From contig CAIIXF020000002.1 of the NCBI GenBank assembly GCA_903813345.2, positions 5,496,001 through 5,560,000 on the forward strand: a stretch of 64,000 nt of DNA. The letters are read 5' to 3'. Both the position numbers and the translations under genes were made by a program. Shown here piece after piece: positions 36,614 to 49,712 of this stretch. Origin of the DNA: Owenia fusiformis. Lineage: Eukaryota; Annelida; Polychaeta; Sabellida; Oweniidae. Under the pieces are notes generated by a model. It did not search any database, had not been told where the DNA came from, and saw only the letters and a list, made by a program, of their open reading frames with translations. Each line of letters starts with the position of its first letter. The first letter of the stretch is position 1.

Positions 36614-39600
36614 GGCCAAAATGCCCTAATACGTCACTTCCGCTGAATAGAAAAAAGTAGTATTCAAAAATAAATGTAGTCCCAACACAATTGTGATCAT
36701 GACGAGTCAGTAAGCTAGTATGTAGGCACAGTTGTAATCTTTTTGCAATGGCAACATGCCATTTCTTCTGAAAATGCGTTTATTTGGGTTATCTGAAGGA
36801 AAATTTCGAGTCAAGTGGCGTATTAATTTTGCCTTCATTTTTGTGAATTTCAATTTGTGTCTGCAGAGAGAGGGGGTAGTGTCACAATTGACCAATTATT
36901 TCAAAAAGTAGATGATTGGCCCCTATTGAGTTTAGTGTCAAGATGTAGCTTAGACATAGCTTTAGAACCTCAGATAGGCCAGTGAGGCCACATAAATCCA
37001 TAACTCGAGATAAAAAGTCAGGCGTTTGCCATTTTGCCCATTGACTAGTATGGTGACGTGAATTAGGGCAGTTTTGCCTATTAGTCACATGTGAAAGTGA
37101 CCAAAATTTTTTAAAACTACTCAGAATCGCCCAGAATTGAAGTTTATTAGTGTGAAACATATTTTGGACGGAGGCAAAAAGGGGAATTTTCATGAACAAA
37201 TTTAATGTTTTTGCTGAATCAGCAGTTTTCGCTTTTTACCCCAAAAACCACTGATTTTGACGATATTTGGCTACAATTTTGTCCTTAGTGACCCCTAAAT
37301 GTCATTTGTTGTCGTAAATGGGGAAGCCAACGAGTTGCTATTCATCATAAAGATTGAATTTTCCATCTTATGGTTTCCAGTATAGAAAGAAGGTACATAT
37401 CGGGGGTGCAGTCAGAAATTGGTGAGTTAAGTGTCAATTTTTGATGTATTTGTTCACTCTGAATGACTACATTCGAGCTAAAAATATCTCAAAAGTCCCA
37501 ATTCTCTAGGCCAGAGTCAAAACTGATCAAATTTGTCATCATTTTTCAAATCAGGAGGTTGTTGAATGGAATAAAGTATAAAAAAGTGATGATTTTAGTA
37601 AGATTTTGCCAAAAAGTGGGCCAAATTTGTCCAATTTTCTGGTTCATGGTTCAGTGATTTTGGCTAAAAATCGCAATATGCAATAAAATACTCAATTTCT
37701 TGACACGATACTGAAAAATGTCACCATCAGGCAGTGGATTTCATGATGTAAATGAAAAACTAGTCACATTTAAAGGAAAACCATTGGGTTCTTGGAGAAA
37801 TGACCCCAGGGGTAATGAAGTAGCCATATTTTTCATAATTGCTGTCAGAATATTCTTAAACTGCACAAAACTACTTGAAAAACTCTAGTAAATTGGAAAA
37901 ACGCAATTTAAAGCCAGAAATCATCCAACCATGTGGCTATTAGGCCAAAATGCCCTAATACGTCACTTCCGCTGAATAGAAAAAAGTAGTATTCAAAAAT
38001 AAATGTAGTCCCAACACAATTGTGATCATGACGAGTCAGTAAGCTAGTATGTAGGCACAGTTGTAATCTTTTTGCAATGGCAACATGCCATTTCTTCTGA
38101 AAATGCGTTTATTTGGGTTATCTGAAGGAAAATTTCGAGTCAAGTGGCGTATTAATTTTGCCTTCATTTTTGTGAATTTCAATTTGTGTCTGCAGAGAGA
38201 GGGGGTAGTGTCACAATTGACCAATTATTTCAAAAAGTAGATGATTGGCCCCTATTGAGTTTAGTGTCAAGATGTAGCTTAGACATAGCTTTAGAACCTC
38301 AGATAGGCCAGTGAGGCCACATAAATCCATAACTCGAGATAAAAAGTCAGGCGTTTGCCATTTTGCCCATTGACTAGTATGGTGACGTGAATTAGGGCAG
38401 TTTTGCCTATTAGTCACATGTGAAAGTGACCAAAATTTTTTAAAACTACTCAGAATCGCCCAGAATTGAAGTTTATTAGTGTGAAACATATTTTGGACGG
38501 AGGCAAAAAGGGGAATTTTCATGAACAAATTTAATGTTTTTGCTGAATCAGCAGTTTTCGCTTTTTACCCCAAAAACCACTGATTTTGACGATATTTGGC
38601 TACAATTTTGTCCTTAGTGACCCCTAAATGTCATTTGTTGTCGTAAATGGGGAAGCCAACGAGTTGCTATTCATCATAAAGATTGAATTTTCCATCTTAT
38701 GGTTTCCAGTATAGAAAGAAGGTACATATCGGGGGTGCAGTCAGAAATTGGTGAGTTAAGTGTCAATTTTTGATGTATTTGTTCACTCTGAATGACTACA
38801 TTCGAGCTAAAAATATCTCAAAAGTCCCAATTCTCTAGGCCAGAGTCAAAACTGATCAAATTTGTCATCATTTTTCAAATCAGGAGGTTGTTGAATGGAA
38901 TAAAGTATAAAAAAGTGATGATTTTAGTAAGATTTTGCCAAAAAGTGGGCCAAATTTGTCCAATTTTCTGGTTCATGGTTCAGTGATTTTGGCTAAAAAT
39001 CGCAATATGCAATAAAATACTCAATTTCTTGACACGATACTGAAAAATGTCACCATCAGGCAGTGGATTTCATGATGTAAATGAAAAACTAGTCACATTT
39101 AAAGGAAAACCATTGGGTTCTTGGAGAAATGACCCCAGGGGTAATGAAGTAGCCATATTTTTCATAATTGCTGTCAGAATATTCTTAAACTGCACAAAAC
39201 TACTTGAAAAACTCTAGTAAATTGGAAAAAACGCAATTTAAAGCCAGAAATCATCCAACCATGTGGCTATTAGGCCAAAATGCCCTAATACGTCACTTCC
39301 GCTGAATAGAAAAAAGTAGTATTCAAAAATAAATGTAGTCCCAACACAATTGTGATCATGACGAGTCAGTAAGCTAGTATGTAGGCACAGTTGTAATCTT
39401 TTTGCAATGGCAACATGCCATTTCTTCTGAAAATGCGTTTATTTGGGTTATCTGAAGGAAAATTTCGAGTCAAGTGGCGTATTAATTTTGCCTTCATTTT
39501 TGTGAATTTCAATTTGTGTCTGCAGAGAGAGGGGGTAGTGTCACAATTGACCAATTATTTCAAAAAGTAGATGATTGGCCCCTATTGAGTTTAGTGTCAA

Positions 39601-41066
39601 GATGTAGCTTAGACATAGCTTTAGAACCTCAGATAGGCCAGTGAGGCCACATAAATCCATAACTCGAGATAAAAAGTCAGGCGTTTGCCATTTTGCCCAT
39701 TGACTAGTATGGTGACGTGAATTAGGGCAGTTTTGCCTATTAGTCACATGTGAAAGTGACCAAAATTTTTTAAAACTACTCAGAATCGCCCAGAATTGAA
39801 GTTTATTAGTGTGAAACATATTTTGGACGGAGGCAAAAAGGGGAATTTTCATGAACAAATTTAATGTTTTTGCTGAATCAGCAGTTTTCGCTTTTTACCC
39901 CAAAAACCACTGATTTTGACGATATTTGGCTACAATTTTGTCCTTAGTGACCCCTAAATGTCATTTGTTGTCGTAAATGGGGAAGCCAACGAGTTGCTAT
40001 TCATCATAAAGATTGAATTTTCCATCTTATGGTTTCCAGTATAGAAAGAAGGTACATATCGGGGGTGCAGTCAGAAATTGGTGAGTTAAGTGTCAATTTT
40101 TGATGTATTTGTTCACTCTGAATGACTACATTCGAGCTAAAAATATCTCAAAAGTCCCAATTCTCTAGGCCAGAGTCAAAACTGATCAAATTTGTCATCA
40201 TTTTTCAAATCAGGAGGTTGTTGAATGGAATAAAGTATAAAAAAGTGATGATTTTAGTAAGATTTTGCCAAAAAGTGGGCCAAATTTGTCCAATTTTCTG
40301 GTTCATGGTTCAGTGATTTTGGCTAAAAATCGCAATATGCAATAAAATACTCAATTTCTTGACACGATACTGAAAAATGTCACCATCAGGCAGTGGATTT
40401 CATGATGTAAATGAAAAACTAGTCACATTTAAAGGAAAACCATTGGGTTCTTGGAGAAATGACCCCAGGGGTAATGAAGTAGCCATATTTTTCATAATTG
40501 CTGTCAGAATATTCTTAAACTGCACAAAACTACTTGAAAAACTCTAGTAAATTGGAAAAACGCAATTTAAAGCCAGAAATCATCCAACCATGTGGCTATT
40601 AGGCCAAAATGCCCTAATACGTCACTTCCGCTGAATAGAAAAAAGTAGTATTCAAAAATAAATGTAGTCCCAACACAATTGTGATCATGACGAGTCAGTA
40701 AGCTAGTATGTAGGCACAGTTGTAATCTTTTTGCAATGGCAACATGCCATTTCTTCTGAAAATGCGTTTATTTGGGTTATCTGAAGGAAAATTTCGAGTC
40801 AAGTGGCGTATTAATTTTGCCTTCATTTTTGTGAATTTCAATTTGTGTCTGCAGAGAGAGGGGGTAGTGTCACAATTGACCAATTATTTCAAAAAGTAGA
40901 TGATTGGCCCCTATTGAGTTTAGTGTCAAGATGTAGCTTAGACATAGCTTTAGAACCTCAGATAGGCCAGTGAGGCCACATAAATCCATAACTCGAGATA
41001 AAAAGTCAGGCGTTTGCCATTTTGCCCATTGACTAGTATGGTGACGTGAATTAGGGCAGTTTTGCC
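36614..41066 (+). repeat. 1,329-bp tandem repeat, 3.35 near-identical copies
   Basis: Units start at 36614, 37943, 39273 and 40602 (spacing 1329, 1330, 1329). The fourth is cut at 465 bp (41066), where sequence diverges after GGGCAGTTTTGCC. Copies look identical by eye apart from one extra A in an A-run near 39230, which explains the 1330. The repeated short open frames on both strands are incidental and carry no recognisable domain. Such identity means very recent amplification, active homogenisation, or an assembly effect. Confidence 0.95.
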
Positions 41067-44000
41067 AATATACACGCAGTTTGATATTATCAGGGGCGAT
41101 CAAAAGGTATCTGGTGACAAACTTGTCACAGCTGACAATTTACTGCCACGATTGAAACCCACTTACAGATAAACCATTCAAAAACTACTGGAGAGTTAGT
41201 ATAATTGTGTGTTTGTTTTTGTGTGCAGGGTATGCGTAAACGTTTAATATAAGTTATAATCCTCTGCCACAACACAAACAGGCAAACCACGCCTGTCTTT
41301 TATTTATCCTGAACATCCTGGGATACTAATGTCCTATATGTATATGCGCCGTCTTGAACTATACTATTTTTGTTACAGTAAAAGTGTCCTTACTCAACCA
41401 TTGCTACTTTCAAAGAAGATGCGATCAAAATATACGCTCCGCGTCACATTGTTATGTATGTATATAAACTGAATGGAACAATAAACTTAAACTTAACTTA
41501 AAAAACTTAAAATGTGGCAATATTGGTAAAGATTGAATGAAATTATGGAATTTTGAGCGTTCACAGAAAATCCGTAAAAACATTTATTTTTCGTACAACC
41601 GAACACAACCAAAGTCACTTATTCAAAACACCCAGAATCCTGCTAATGATACATGTTCACTCAGGCTATAAATCTGCAACCAGATATTTCTATTAAATAC
41701 CACATTTCTACATTGAAGGGGGTCTACCAAAACTAACCTCTTCCCTGTTGAACTGATGTCTACCAGTGAGCTAATTAAAATACTCCAGGAATATTCCAGA
41801 ATGCTGGCATCGGTACCTCCAGTCTACAGGTTATATCAGTCATAGTTCACAATACTGGGTGACCAAATTCTTGAAACTTTTGGAAAATAATTATATACAG
41901 AATACAGCCAAGCACATTTTTGTGCATTGCTGTGACTAAACTTGTGCTATTTTCGCGCATAATTTTGCTGATGAGTACTAGTTTCTACTATAAGTCTTTA
42001 TATTTTCTTTAAATACATTTTTTAGAATCGGGGACTGCGTAGTGTCTCTTCCAGTTTCAATGTGAATTCAAGTCAAATGAAAGTTGAAATAAGTCACAAT
42101 GGAATGTGGTTTGTACAATTTCATCAAACGTAATAGAGATCAATGGCGAATATTCTTGTTTTAATCGCCAAACAAAAACAGGATTCGACGTGATCCAAAG
42201 ACTTGCCAAACTATTTGAGGGGACTGTAAAATTAATACTTATGAGGATGCACACAGCATTCGGGAAAATATCAAGGGCATATTGGGGTCAAATCGTCATA
42301 TAACGTATGCTGAAATATAAAAATCACTAAAAACGTATCACCCTGTAGTGTTGCCTCATACGCTATAAGTCTAGAAGATAAATTGCTAAGAGCAGTGCAG
42401 GAGCCATAGCCCACCCTCATATGGCCCAGATCATACTGGGCACGATTTCACGCATCGGGAGCATCGTATGATTACCCATTAGAACACAACCCTCACGTAA
42501 GTGATGAGCCAATTTAAAAGTTGGTGAATATTAATATGGAAGAATTACAAGAAATAAATAAAAGACATAAAGTAGATACTCAAGTCTCTAGCCAGGTGAT
42601 AACTTACGAATCTGATTCTAAGTAGTCTCATCAGTGCTCTATACTTTATGTACATTTGTACCTGGTTCTGATTCCATGACGGAGACTTCGATTCAATCTG
42701 TAACACCGAGGATCTATTTTTCAAAATACGTCCGGGGCGTTTAATCATAAAATCATAAGGTTCTTGAAATTGGAGGCTTAATATATTTTTATGAGATTTT
42801 TATCAAATCTTAATTAAAATATCTAAGCTAAGTCGTGATTCTTGAGCTCCGGGAAGGGCTAATGAAAAATGGGAAGATTAAGAAATACCTGAATAATACT
42901 GGAATTTAATCGGCTAAGTGGGTAATTCGAGGCACCAATTTTAAACAGTTCGTGTGGTGATAGGGGATATATCTGGAGACTGGACCTTGCTACTCTTTCA
43001 CCCATTATACTACTAGGCTCTAACTCCCATGCACATAGCTCAGTATACTAGCTACTATAGGCCCTTGCTGATTCATACTGAGAAGGTATAAATTCTAGCG
43101 CACTATGATGTCCCTTTTTAAGAGACCAAATCAAATTATCAGAGAGGCCATTGGGATATTGTTTAATGAACACACCATTTTTAATTTAACAGAAGACACA
43201 AGATCTTTTTTTTTGGGGGGGGGGGTTCTAGTGGGTAACCTATTGTAACTGTCTTTAATTATATAGACCTCTTGATATGGCAATTGTTAATACGGTTCTG
43301 AACTCAGAAGTCCGGGTTCTGAAGTTTGCAAAATATGTTCTTTGACTTGGCCGGTTCGCGGTGCAGAAACGATTTTGTGCACAGCTAAAACAATCTGTAG
43401 GGACAAATAAAATTGCATTATCCTGCTGGAGGCAATTAAAGCCCCATTCAAAGCTTTTAGCTGGATAACAAGATTAACTCTATTCTTATGGGAGATTTAG
43501 AAACATTTTATCTTCATCACAACTCGAGGGGTTATTCAACATTTCTTGCAAACATATTTCAAAATAGGAAATTTTGGATATTGAAAATAGCTGATGCTGT
43601 TAGATGCGAACATTCGTAAATATATAAAATATTATACGTTCCGTATGAACGATAAATATATATTATAATCAAAACGGGAAATACCAGAACGTGTTGTAAG
43701 GTGAAGTGGTTTTGAAATTACCTTGTTGGCGTTAAATAATAAAGACTAAATCACGGGGACAAAATGTAGGTCGAGATTTTTCCAGACAGTGCCACAATTT
43801 ATAGAGTGTGAGATGTGCGCGCGCATATGGCAAGACCTTTGACCTTCAAATGACCTTGACTTATAAATGTCACTCAAAAAATATTTCTGTTAATTACACT
43901 GTTGTAGAGAGCCCAACACGTACAACAGTCACCAGCCCCACTCTTGGACCACATTTCAAACATAACCATTCTTTACTAGACAATAATGTAAGCATAATGT

Positions 44001-46026
44001 CGTGTATCCAACACATATTTCTGATCATCTTGAAACAAAATGTAGTTGTGCCTTTAATGGAGGAGTACACTCCCCTCCAAAAGTTTGGCAACAATTAACT
44101 CATCTGACTGACCCATAAAGGCTGTTTGTTTCGTGATTTAGAAATATCATCAAATGTCGTTATAAATATAAATAGATGTTAATGCTAGCTAATACGGAGT
44201 TAGAGTTGCCATACTTTTCACTGGGAGAGTAACATCATGACAACACAGATAAGGGATATATACAATATCAATAATATGGAAAAGTCTTAGTTGGTGATAT
44301 CAGTACATATACAAAATATTGGTTTTGATATGTCTATGTGTCCTGTACTTTGCAATCTCAATGGTAACTGCACCCCCCCCCCCACCGTAGCCTCACTCAA
44401 CGCAGATACATACAGTGATTTGAAAGTGATTAAATACCTCTATCGTGGTAAGAAGCACTATCACAAACACTAGTAGATAATACCACCTCGCAAATAATTC
44501 CCCGTTCGCTTTTTCATTCGATTACCATGACAAACAATCGGCTTATTTTATCACTTAAATAATCAAATAAATTATTTAATTTCGAAGTTAGAACCTTCAC
44601 ATCGATATCTTTTTTCATTTTCACCCGATTTCATTTTCTATACAAAATTTGAAATTCCTATAACATTCTACTTTAAGATACACATGAATTATCTCCACCA
44701 GAAGATACTAAATTTAACGACTTGTCTAAAGATTTTGGCAGGAAGGATAAAGGCTCTTAAAATTTCCAGCGCTATCTGGAAAACTGGCGATAATTCTAGT
44801 CAGTTGTCTGTTTGACTTCAATCAGTAATCACTCCTGATTTCCGTCAGAATTAAGCACAAGAGGTTACCTGTTAAGATACACACAGTTTATCATTGTGAA
44901 CTGGGAATGGGAGGGGATAGGGGGGGGGGGGGTGCTGAGGGGATAGTGGGAAGGGGCGATAGAGAGGGTGGTGGATGCACTATAAATAATACCGCTCATC
45001 ATTTTGATGTATGCCAAGATCTGGACTACACCACGAGTGAATGAAATTAAACTTGGAAGCTACATGTACTTGAGGAGGCAAGTTATAAATCAAGTTCAAT
45101 GGGAAAGGTAGGGGGGGGGGGCGGACCTGTGGAAAGTTTTCCCATTTCACATTTGAACTCGTTCACGAGAGAGAATAATACCTTTGTATGTTACTCCCGA
45201 TGTTACTGTGTTACCATCTAACTTTCAAGCACCCCCACTCCAAAACCGCATCAACCCATAACATAACTATTGTATTACCCTTTACAAAAGTTGGATTTTG
45301 TATCATTGTTAAAATTACTCCTGGTGACAGAGAACAGCGCATCGGATGAAGCCCTTTCCCCCACTAACCCACCGTAGGTGCTTTGTGGATAGTTTGGACT
45401 AGGGCCGGAAATGGATGCTTCAGAAGCAGATTGTGTGTTCTGTAAAATCTACGATGAAGCCAATCTGTTTTGAGTCAGTCAACCATGAACTTATACAACT
45501 TTGATTCAGATACTAAGATGTTTTAAAACGTCCATCAGATTATCCATCTTTAGAAGGTTGCGAATCAATGGGAAGTTATCGTAATCTGTTGGCAAGTGCT
45601 GAACTGTTTCACGAAAGGCTTTCATGTGAACTTGTCCTACATGGGCTGTACTTCCGCTTCCGTATTTATCATGTCACTGGAAATGTTGTTCGCCGTCAAT
45701 TTCATCCAGTACACGGGAGTCGCCAAGCATGAGCCATCCCTGCCAAAGTCTTGCAGAAATATATTAATTCAGATGTATTTTTTTAAATACAATTGTAAAA
45801 ATAAAGTATTGCCACCCTCCGATCCCACTAATCCAAGTTTCAGCATATATTTTCTTCTTTTGAAGGAGGAACGGATTCTGAATACCTGCTTTGGAGGATG
45901 CGTATTCTTCACCTATTTTTACCTCACCAATTTTTAGATGATCAAAATCCAGTCCCTGGGTGCGATAATCATACACTATAAACATGGGCTTTCAATTGTT
46001 GAACCAAGGCCAAACTTTAAAGTCGA
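41067..46026. other. intergenic, nothing assigned
   Basis: No supported gene. The stretch has several C or G runs (about 43215-43226, 44372-44382, 44921-44932, 45112-45121). At 44068-44092 there is an isolated copy of the Tc1-type terminus CACTCCCCTCCAAAAGTTTG, preceded by TA and without a visible partner. Confidence 0.55.
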
Positions 46027-46594
46027 CCGCGTGACACAAAAATGACACCCACCCACATATTTCATATTTCAACTTTTATTGTCTGAAAAATTCGGACTTG
46101 TTTTTCACACGTTAAAACTACACTTCACTTTGCGCCTCCGCAGAAATTTTCTACTGATTTACTCACCTAGATGCTCGTCTATTCTTTTGCTGGCACAACT
46201 GGTTCTCACACAACAAATGACACCCACCTTTTGTTACATAATTTTAGAAAGTTATAATGATTATATCAACGACAACTACATTATTTTGTGTTTGATTGAA
46301 TGGACTTCATTTCCCTAGAAGTACAAGCCAAAATCATTAGTATTTACAAAGTTATATTACAAAAGCTGGATTGCATTTTTGGTGTAGAATCCATGTGTGT
46401 CTGCAAAGGAAAGGACGACATTTAGAGCAACTGTTGTAACGTTCATAAAATTTGACCAACTTGAGCTACACATCTGATATGTAGAGGTGCTTTCGCATTC
46501 TGTCTACTCTAAATGTGCCAAAGGACAAATCTGTATGTCAATAGACAAACGAGTTACGTAACGTAAGGTGAGTGTCGCTTTTTGTGTCACCCTG
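46027..46594. mobile_element. Tc1/mariner-type MITE (~568 bp)
   Basis: The left end GTGACACAAAAATGACACCC and the reverse complement of the right end GTGACACAAAAAGCGACACT match over about 25 bp. TA follows the right end at 46595-46596, while the left TA is lost. No transposase frame is recognisable inside. Confidence 0.65.
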
Positions 46595-46596
46595 TA

Positions 46597-47450
46597 AAAG
46601 AGAATTGAAATATCGATTCAAATATACCATATTTGCATTCGTTTTATTAGCTTCTAAAGTCCCTAGCTTTGTCTACAGTTCCTCGTTTACACTAAACGCT
46701 GCACATAGTATAGTAGCACATATAGTATGTGTACAAACAAGATAGGTTTTACTGTACATTATTCTGGGTAAGAAAACACGCACAAAAAGTCGGAGTAATT
46801 TTGTAGAATTAAGAAAATCTCATCCTGTCTTTAATCTCGACAATTTGATTATCTTTTATCCGGTAGGCTTATGCCCCTTTCAAATAATTATATCTTAATC
46901 ATAGTTATGTTCAATTACATTAGCCTCACAATTCATTTTATTGAGCAGTAGTAATTCATGCCTATCTATGGGGCCTTCAGGAGTAATTAAGGGGTCCTAT
47001 GGGGATTCAAAATGGCGGCTGACAAATTGTGGAAGATGGGAAATCAGAAAGGTGTAAAGCTTAAATGAGCAAAGAGAGCGAAAAGACCAGAAAAGTAATG
47101 GTGTCTATGCATGAAAAACATGAGATGTATTTTTATTCAAATTAACATATTCAGTAAGAATTTCTATTACATGATACAAATGGCTTGTCATCTTTAGATT
47201 CATTTCTTTACTTTCCCTTTAAATCATAAGAATGTCAAGACATTGCATTACCAGATAAAAGGATGCTAATATAGATGAAATATTTGTATATTACTTCTCA
47301 AAACAAACATTATCCTTCTATTTGATTTTCAACAGTAAACCGATTTTCGAGTAGAGTTATTAGATAAAACTACATATAATTCATTAACCGTAAAATGTCA
47401 CAACGTGCCATTTGATACGGACGCTGGTCGTCGAGTACCCTAGCCCTGCT
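46597..47450. other. intergenic, nothing assigned
   Basis: AT-rich unique sequence with no gene or repeat recognised. Confidence 0.55.
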
Positions 47451-47843
47451 GGTGTAGTGTAGTACAACAATGTAGGATTCCCAAACTTTTGCAAGGGAGT
47501 GTAGTACGATAATGCAGGATTTCCAAATTTTTGCAGGAGAGTGTATTACAATGCAGGATTTCCAAACTTTTGAAGGGGAGTGTAGTACAACAATGCAGGA
47601 TTTCCAAACTTTTGCAGGGGAGTGTAGTACAACAATGCAGTGTTTCCAAACTTTTGCGGGGGAGTGTAGTACAACAATGCAGGGTTTCCAAACTTTTGCA
47701 AGGGAGTGTAGTGCAACAATGCGGGATTCCAAACTTTTGCAAGAGAGTATAGTACAACAATGCAGGATTCCGAAAACGATTGTATATGCGGTGTAGTACA
47801 ACAATGCAGGATTTCCAAACTTTTTTAGGGTAGTGTAGTACAA
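47451..47843 (+). repeat. 42-bp minisatellite made of transposon-end sequence
   Basis: About nine units of 42 bp contain GTAGTACAACAATGCAGGAT followed by TTCCAAACTTTTGCAGGGGA. Part of each unit is the reverse complement of the Tc1-type terminus seen at 48658 and 44068. Open frames on both strands with a 14-residue period arise from the repeat and are probably not genes. Confidence 0.9.
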
Positions 47844-48657
47844 TAATACTCCCCACACCGACAGGATACTATAACATCTTTAAAGTGCCTGATTTTGATT
47901 TTCTGGACAAAACAAGATGCAACTGTTTCAACAAATGGTTCTTGTAAAGAAGCCTTGTTTGAGTCACATTGGGCATTTACTAGTTAATAGGCCAACAGTG
48001 ACTAGCCATATATCATGCAGAGAAGCATCAAAATAAGACATAGAATGTGGCAAAGTATAAACATCTTCCCACTGTGTACATTTGTACAGAAGGCCCTTCA
48101 ATCAGAAACCCCCTTGCTTATACTACTACATACTATTAGGAGTCCATGGTATTTCTCTTTAAACTTTAAAATATTTATTTTGTATTCTTAAACTATTCTC
48201 GTATGCCAACAACAAATGTGCAAAAACAGGATACTTGCTTTATTTATTCATTTTTGCTTCTTTTGTTTCGACATTATTTTTGGTGACCCAACATACGCTC
48301 ACCAGAAGACCTTGCAATTGTTCCCAGGAATATGTACCCTGGCGACTCTATTATTGTTGTAAATGAACTACTGTTAAGACTGACATCCAAGACATAAGGA
48401 ACACAATGTGAAAAGATAAGAAACTGACATTTTTGAATGAGACGATTAGAGTTGGAAACCTATAATACCGGGAGATTCTCGCATAAGACCTACCCATTTA
48501 AATGCCCATTGGCAATACCAGAAAGAGCTTTCAAACTAGAGCCAATTGCTGATGAAACAGCAGTTTTCTCGTTATATTCATTGCAAATCTATCAATAATT
48601 CCATCATAAGTTTATCGTTTTTCTGGAGGGCTAAAGGTAACAGTTAACATAGCTGTA

Positions 48658-48927
48658 CACTCCCCTCCATAAGTTTGGCAACCTGAAGCTTTTTTATCAA
48701 ATAGCGTATCAAACCCCTTAAATGTGGATCCCACTTTTGTTCCTTAATAACAATGGCTTGGACCACTATTGTGATCTCATATGAACTCATTAAAATAGGT
48801 TAATATAATATTCATGAAGAACAATATGACACAGAATATAATTTGGTTTTAAAATCGCCTACCAAAAACAGGATTTAATAAGTGATCCAAAAGTGACTTC
48901 CGGTCACAGAACTTATGGAGGGGAGTG
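48658..48927. mobile_element. Tc1/mariner-type MITE (270 bp)
   Basis: The inverted ends are CACTCCCCTCCATAAGTT and AACTTATGGAGGGGAGTG, with TA on both sides (48656-48657 and 48928-48929). The element is non-coding. The terminus is shared with the lone copy at 44068 and with the 42-bp minisatellite about 800 bp upstream. Confidence 0.88.
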
Positions 48928-49539
48928 TAAGACAAAGCATTTATCAGTTTTTAAACGGGAAAGTCAATTAAATAAAATCCTGATCTAGAAAATGGGTCTT
49001 GTTTGGGAGTTTTATTTCATCTGCTAGTACCTATGTTCACTTTATGAGATCTCATTTGTCATTGGAATCACACGGAATACGATTTCAGTTTATAACTTAT
49101 CATGCATGGCCTTGTTCTTGTCCCATACTAACTCGTTGAGCGTGGATAATACAGTTGGTTCGTAAAAGTTGTATTTCGAACAGTAAACAGACAAATAAAG
49201 GCGAATATGAGAACAATGATAAATAAAAAAAATGAAATGAGAATATGTTTCTGGGGAAAAATAATGTACGTATCTCAAAGTTTAATGTTATTCTGAGTTT
49301 GTAACACAAGATCTGATCGAAAAATGAGAAATTATATGAAAAATGTCCAGAAATGTAGATTCTTTGGATTTAGAATGAATCATAAGTAGAAAAAATTGAA
49401 AATACATTATTTAAACCATATAGATCACATTGATAATTTCATTGGGGGTGTTCTTGTGTATTCAATGCACCCCTCCCCCGGTGATTAATATTTCATAACA
49501 CATTATTCAGTCTTAGCTATTTCCACCATTAATGTCATT

Positions 49540-49704
49540 CCCGGTGTAAAATAAATTATGGTCCCCCGGGGATTATGGTCCCCTTTCTTAATGGACCTGA
49601 TTGCGTATAAGATAATAAGGGAAAGAGTTGTATTTAGATCACCATATAAATCAATGGAGAGTAGGACCATAATTTGATAGGACCTCCTACCCTTTTACAC
49701 CGGG
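49540..49704. mobile_element. 165-bp MITE with 8-bp target duplication
   Basis: The inverted ends CCCGGTGTAAAA and TTTTACACCGGG are flanked by exact ATGTCATT repeats at 49532-49539 and 49705-49712. The 8-bp duplication suggests hAT or another 8-bp superfamily. An inverted relative lies at 53708-53884. Confidence 0.9.
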
Positions 49705-49712
49705 ATGTCATT

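Noticed and set aside
36707-41103. Identical sets of 62-, 105- and 64-residue frames
   Set aside because: They recur only because of the 1,329-bp tandem unit, and the translations show no domain.
47370-47858. Long overlapping frames on both strands (up to 162 residues)
   Set aside because: All follow the 42-bp repeat period, and both strands being open is expected when the unit length is a multiple of three.
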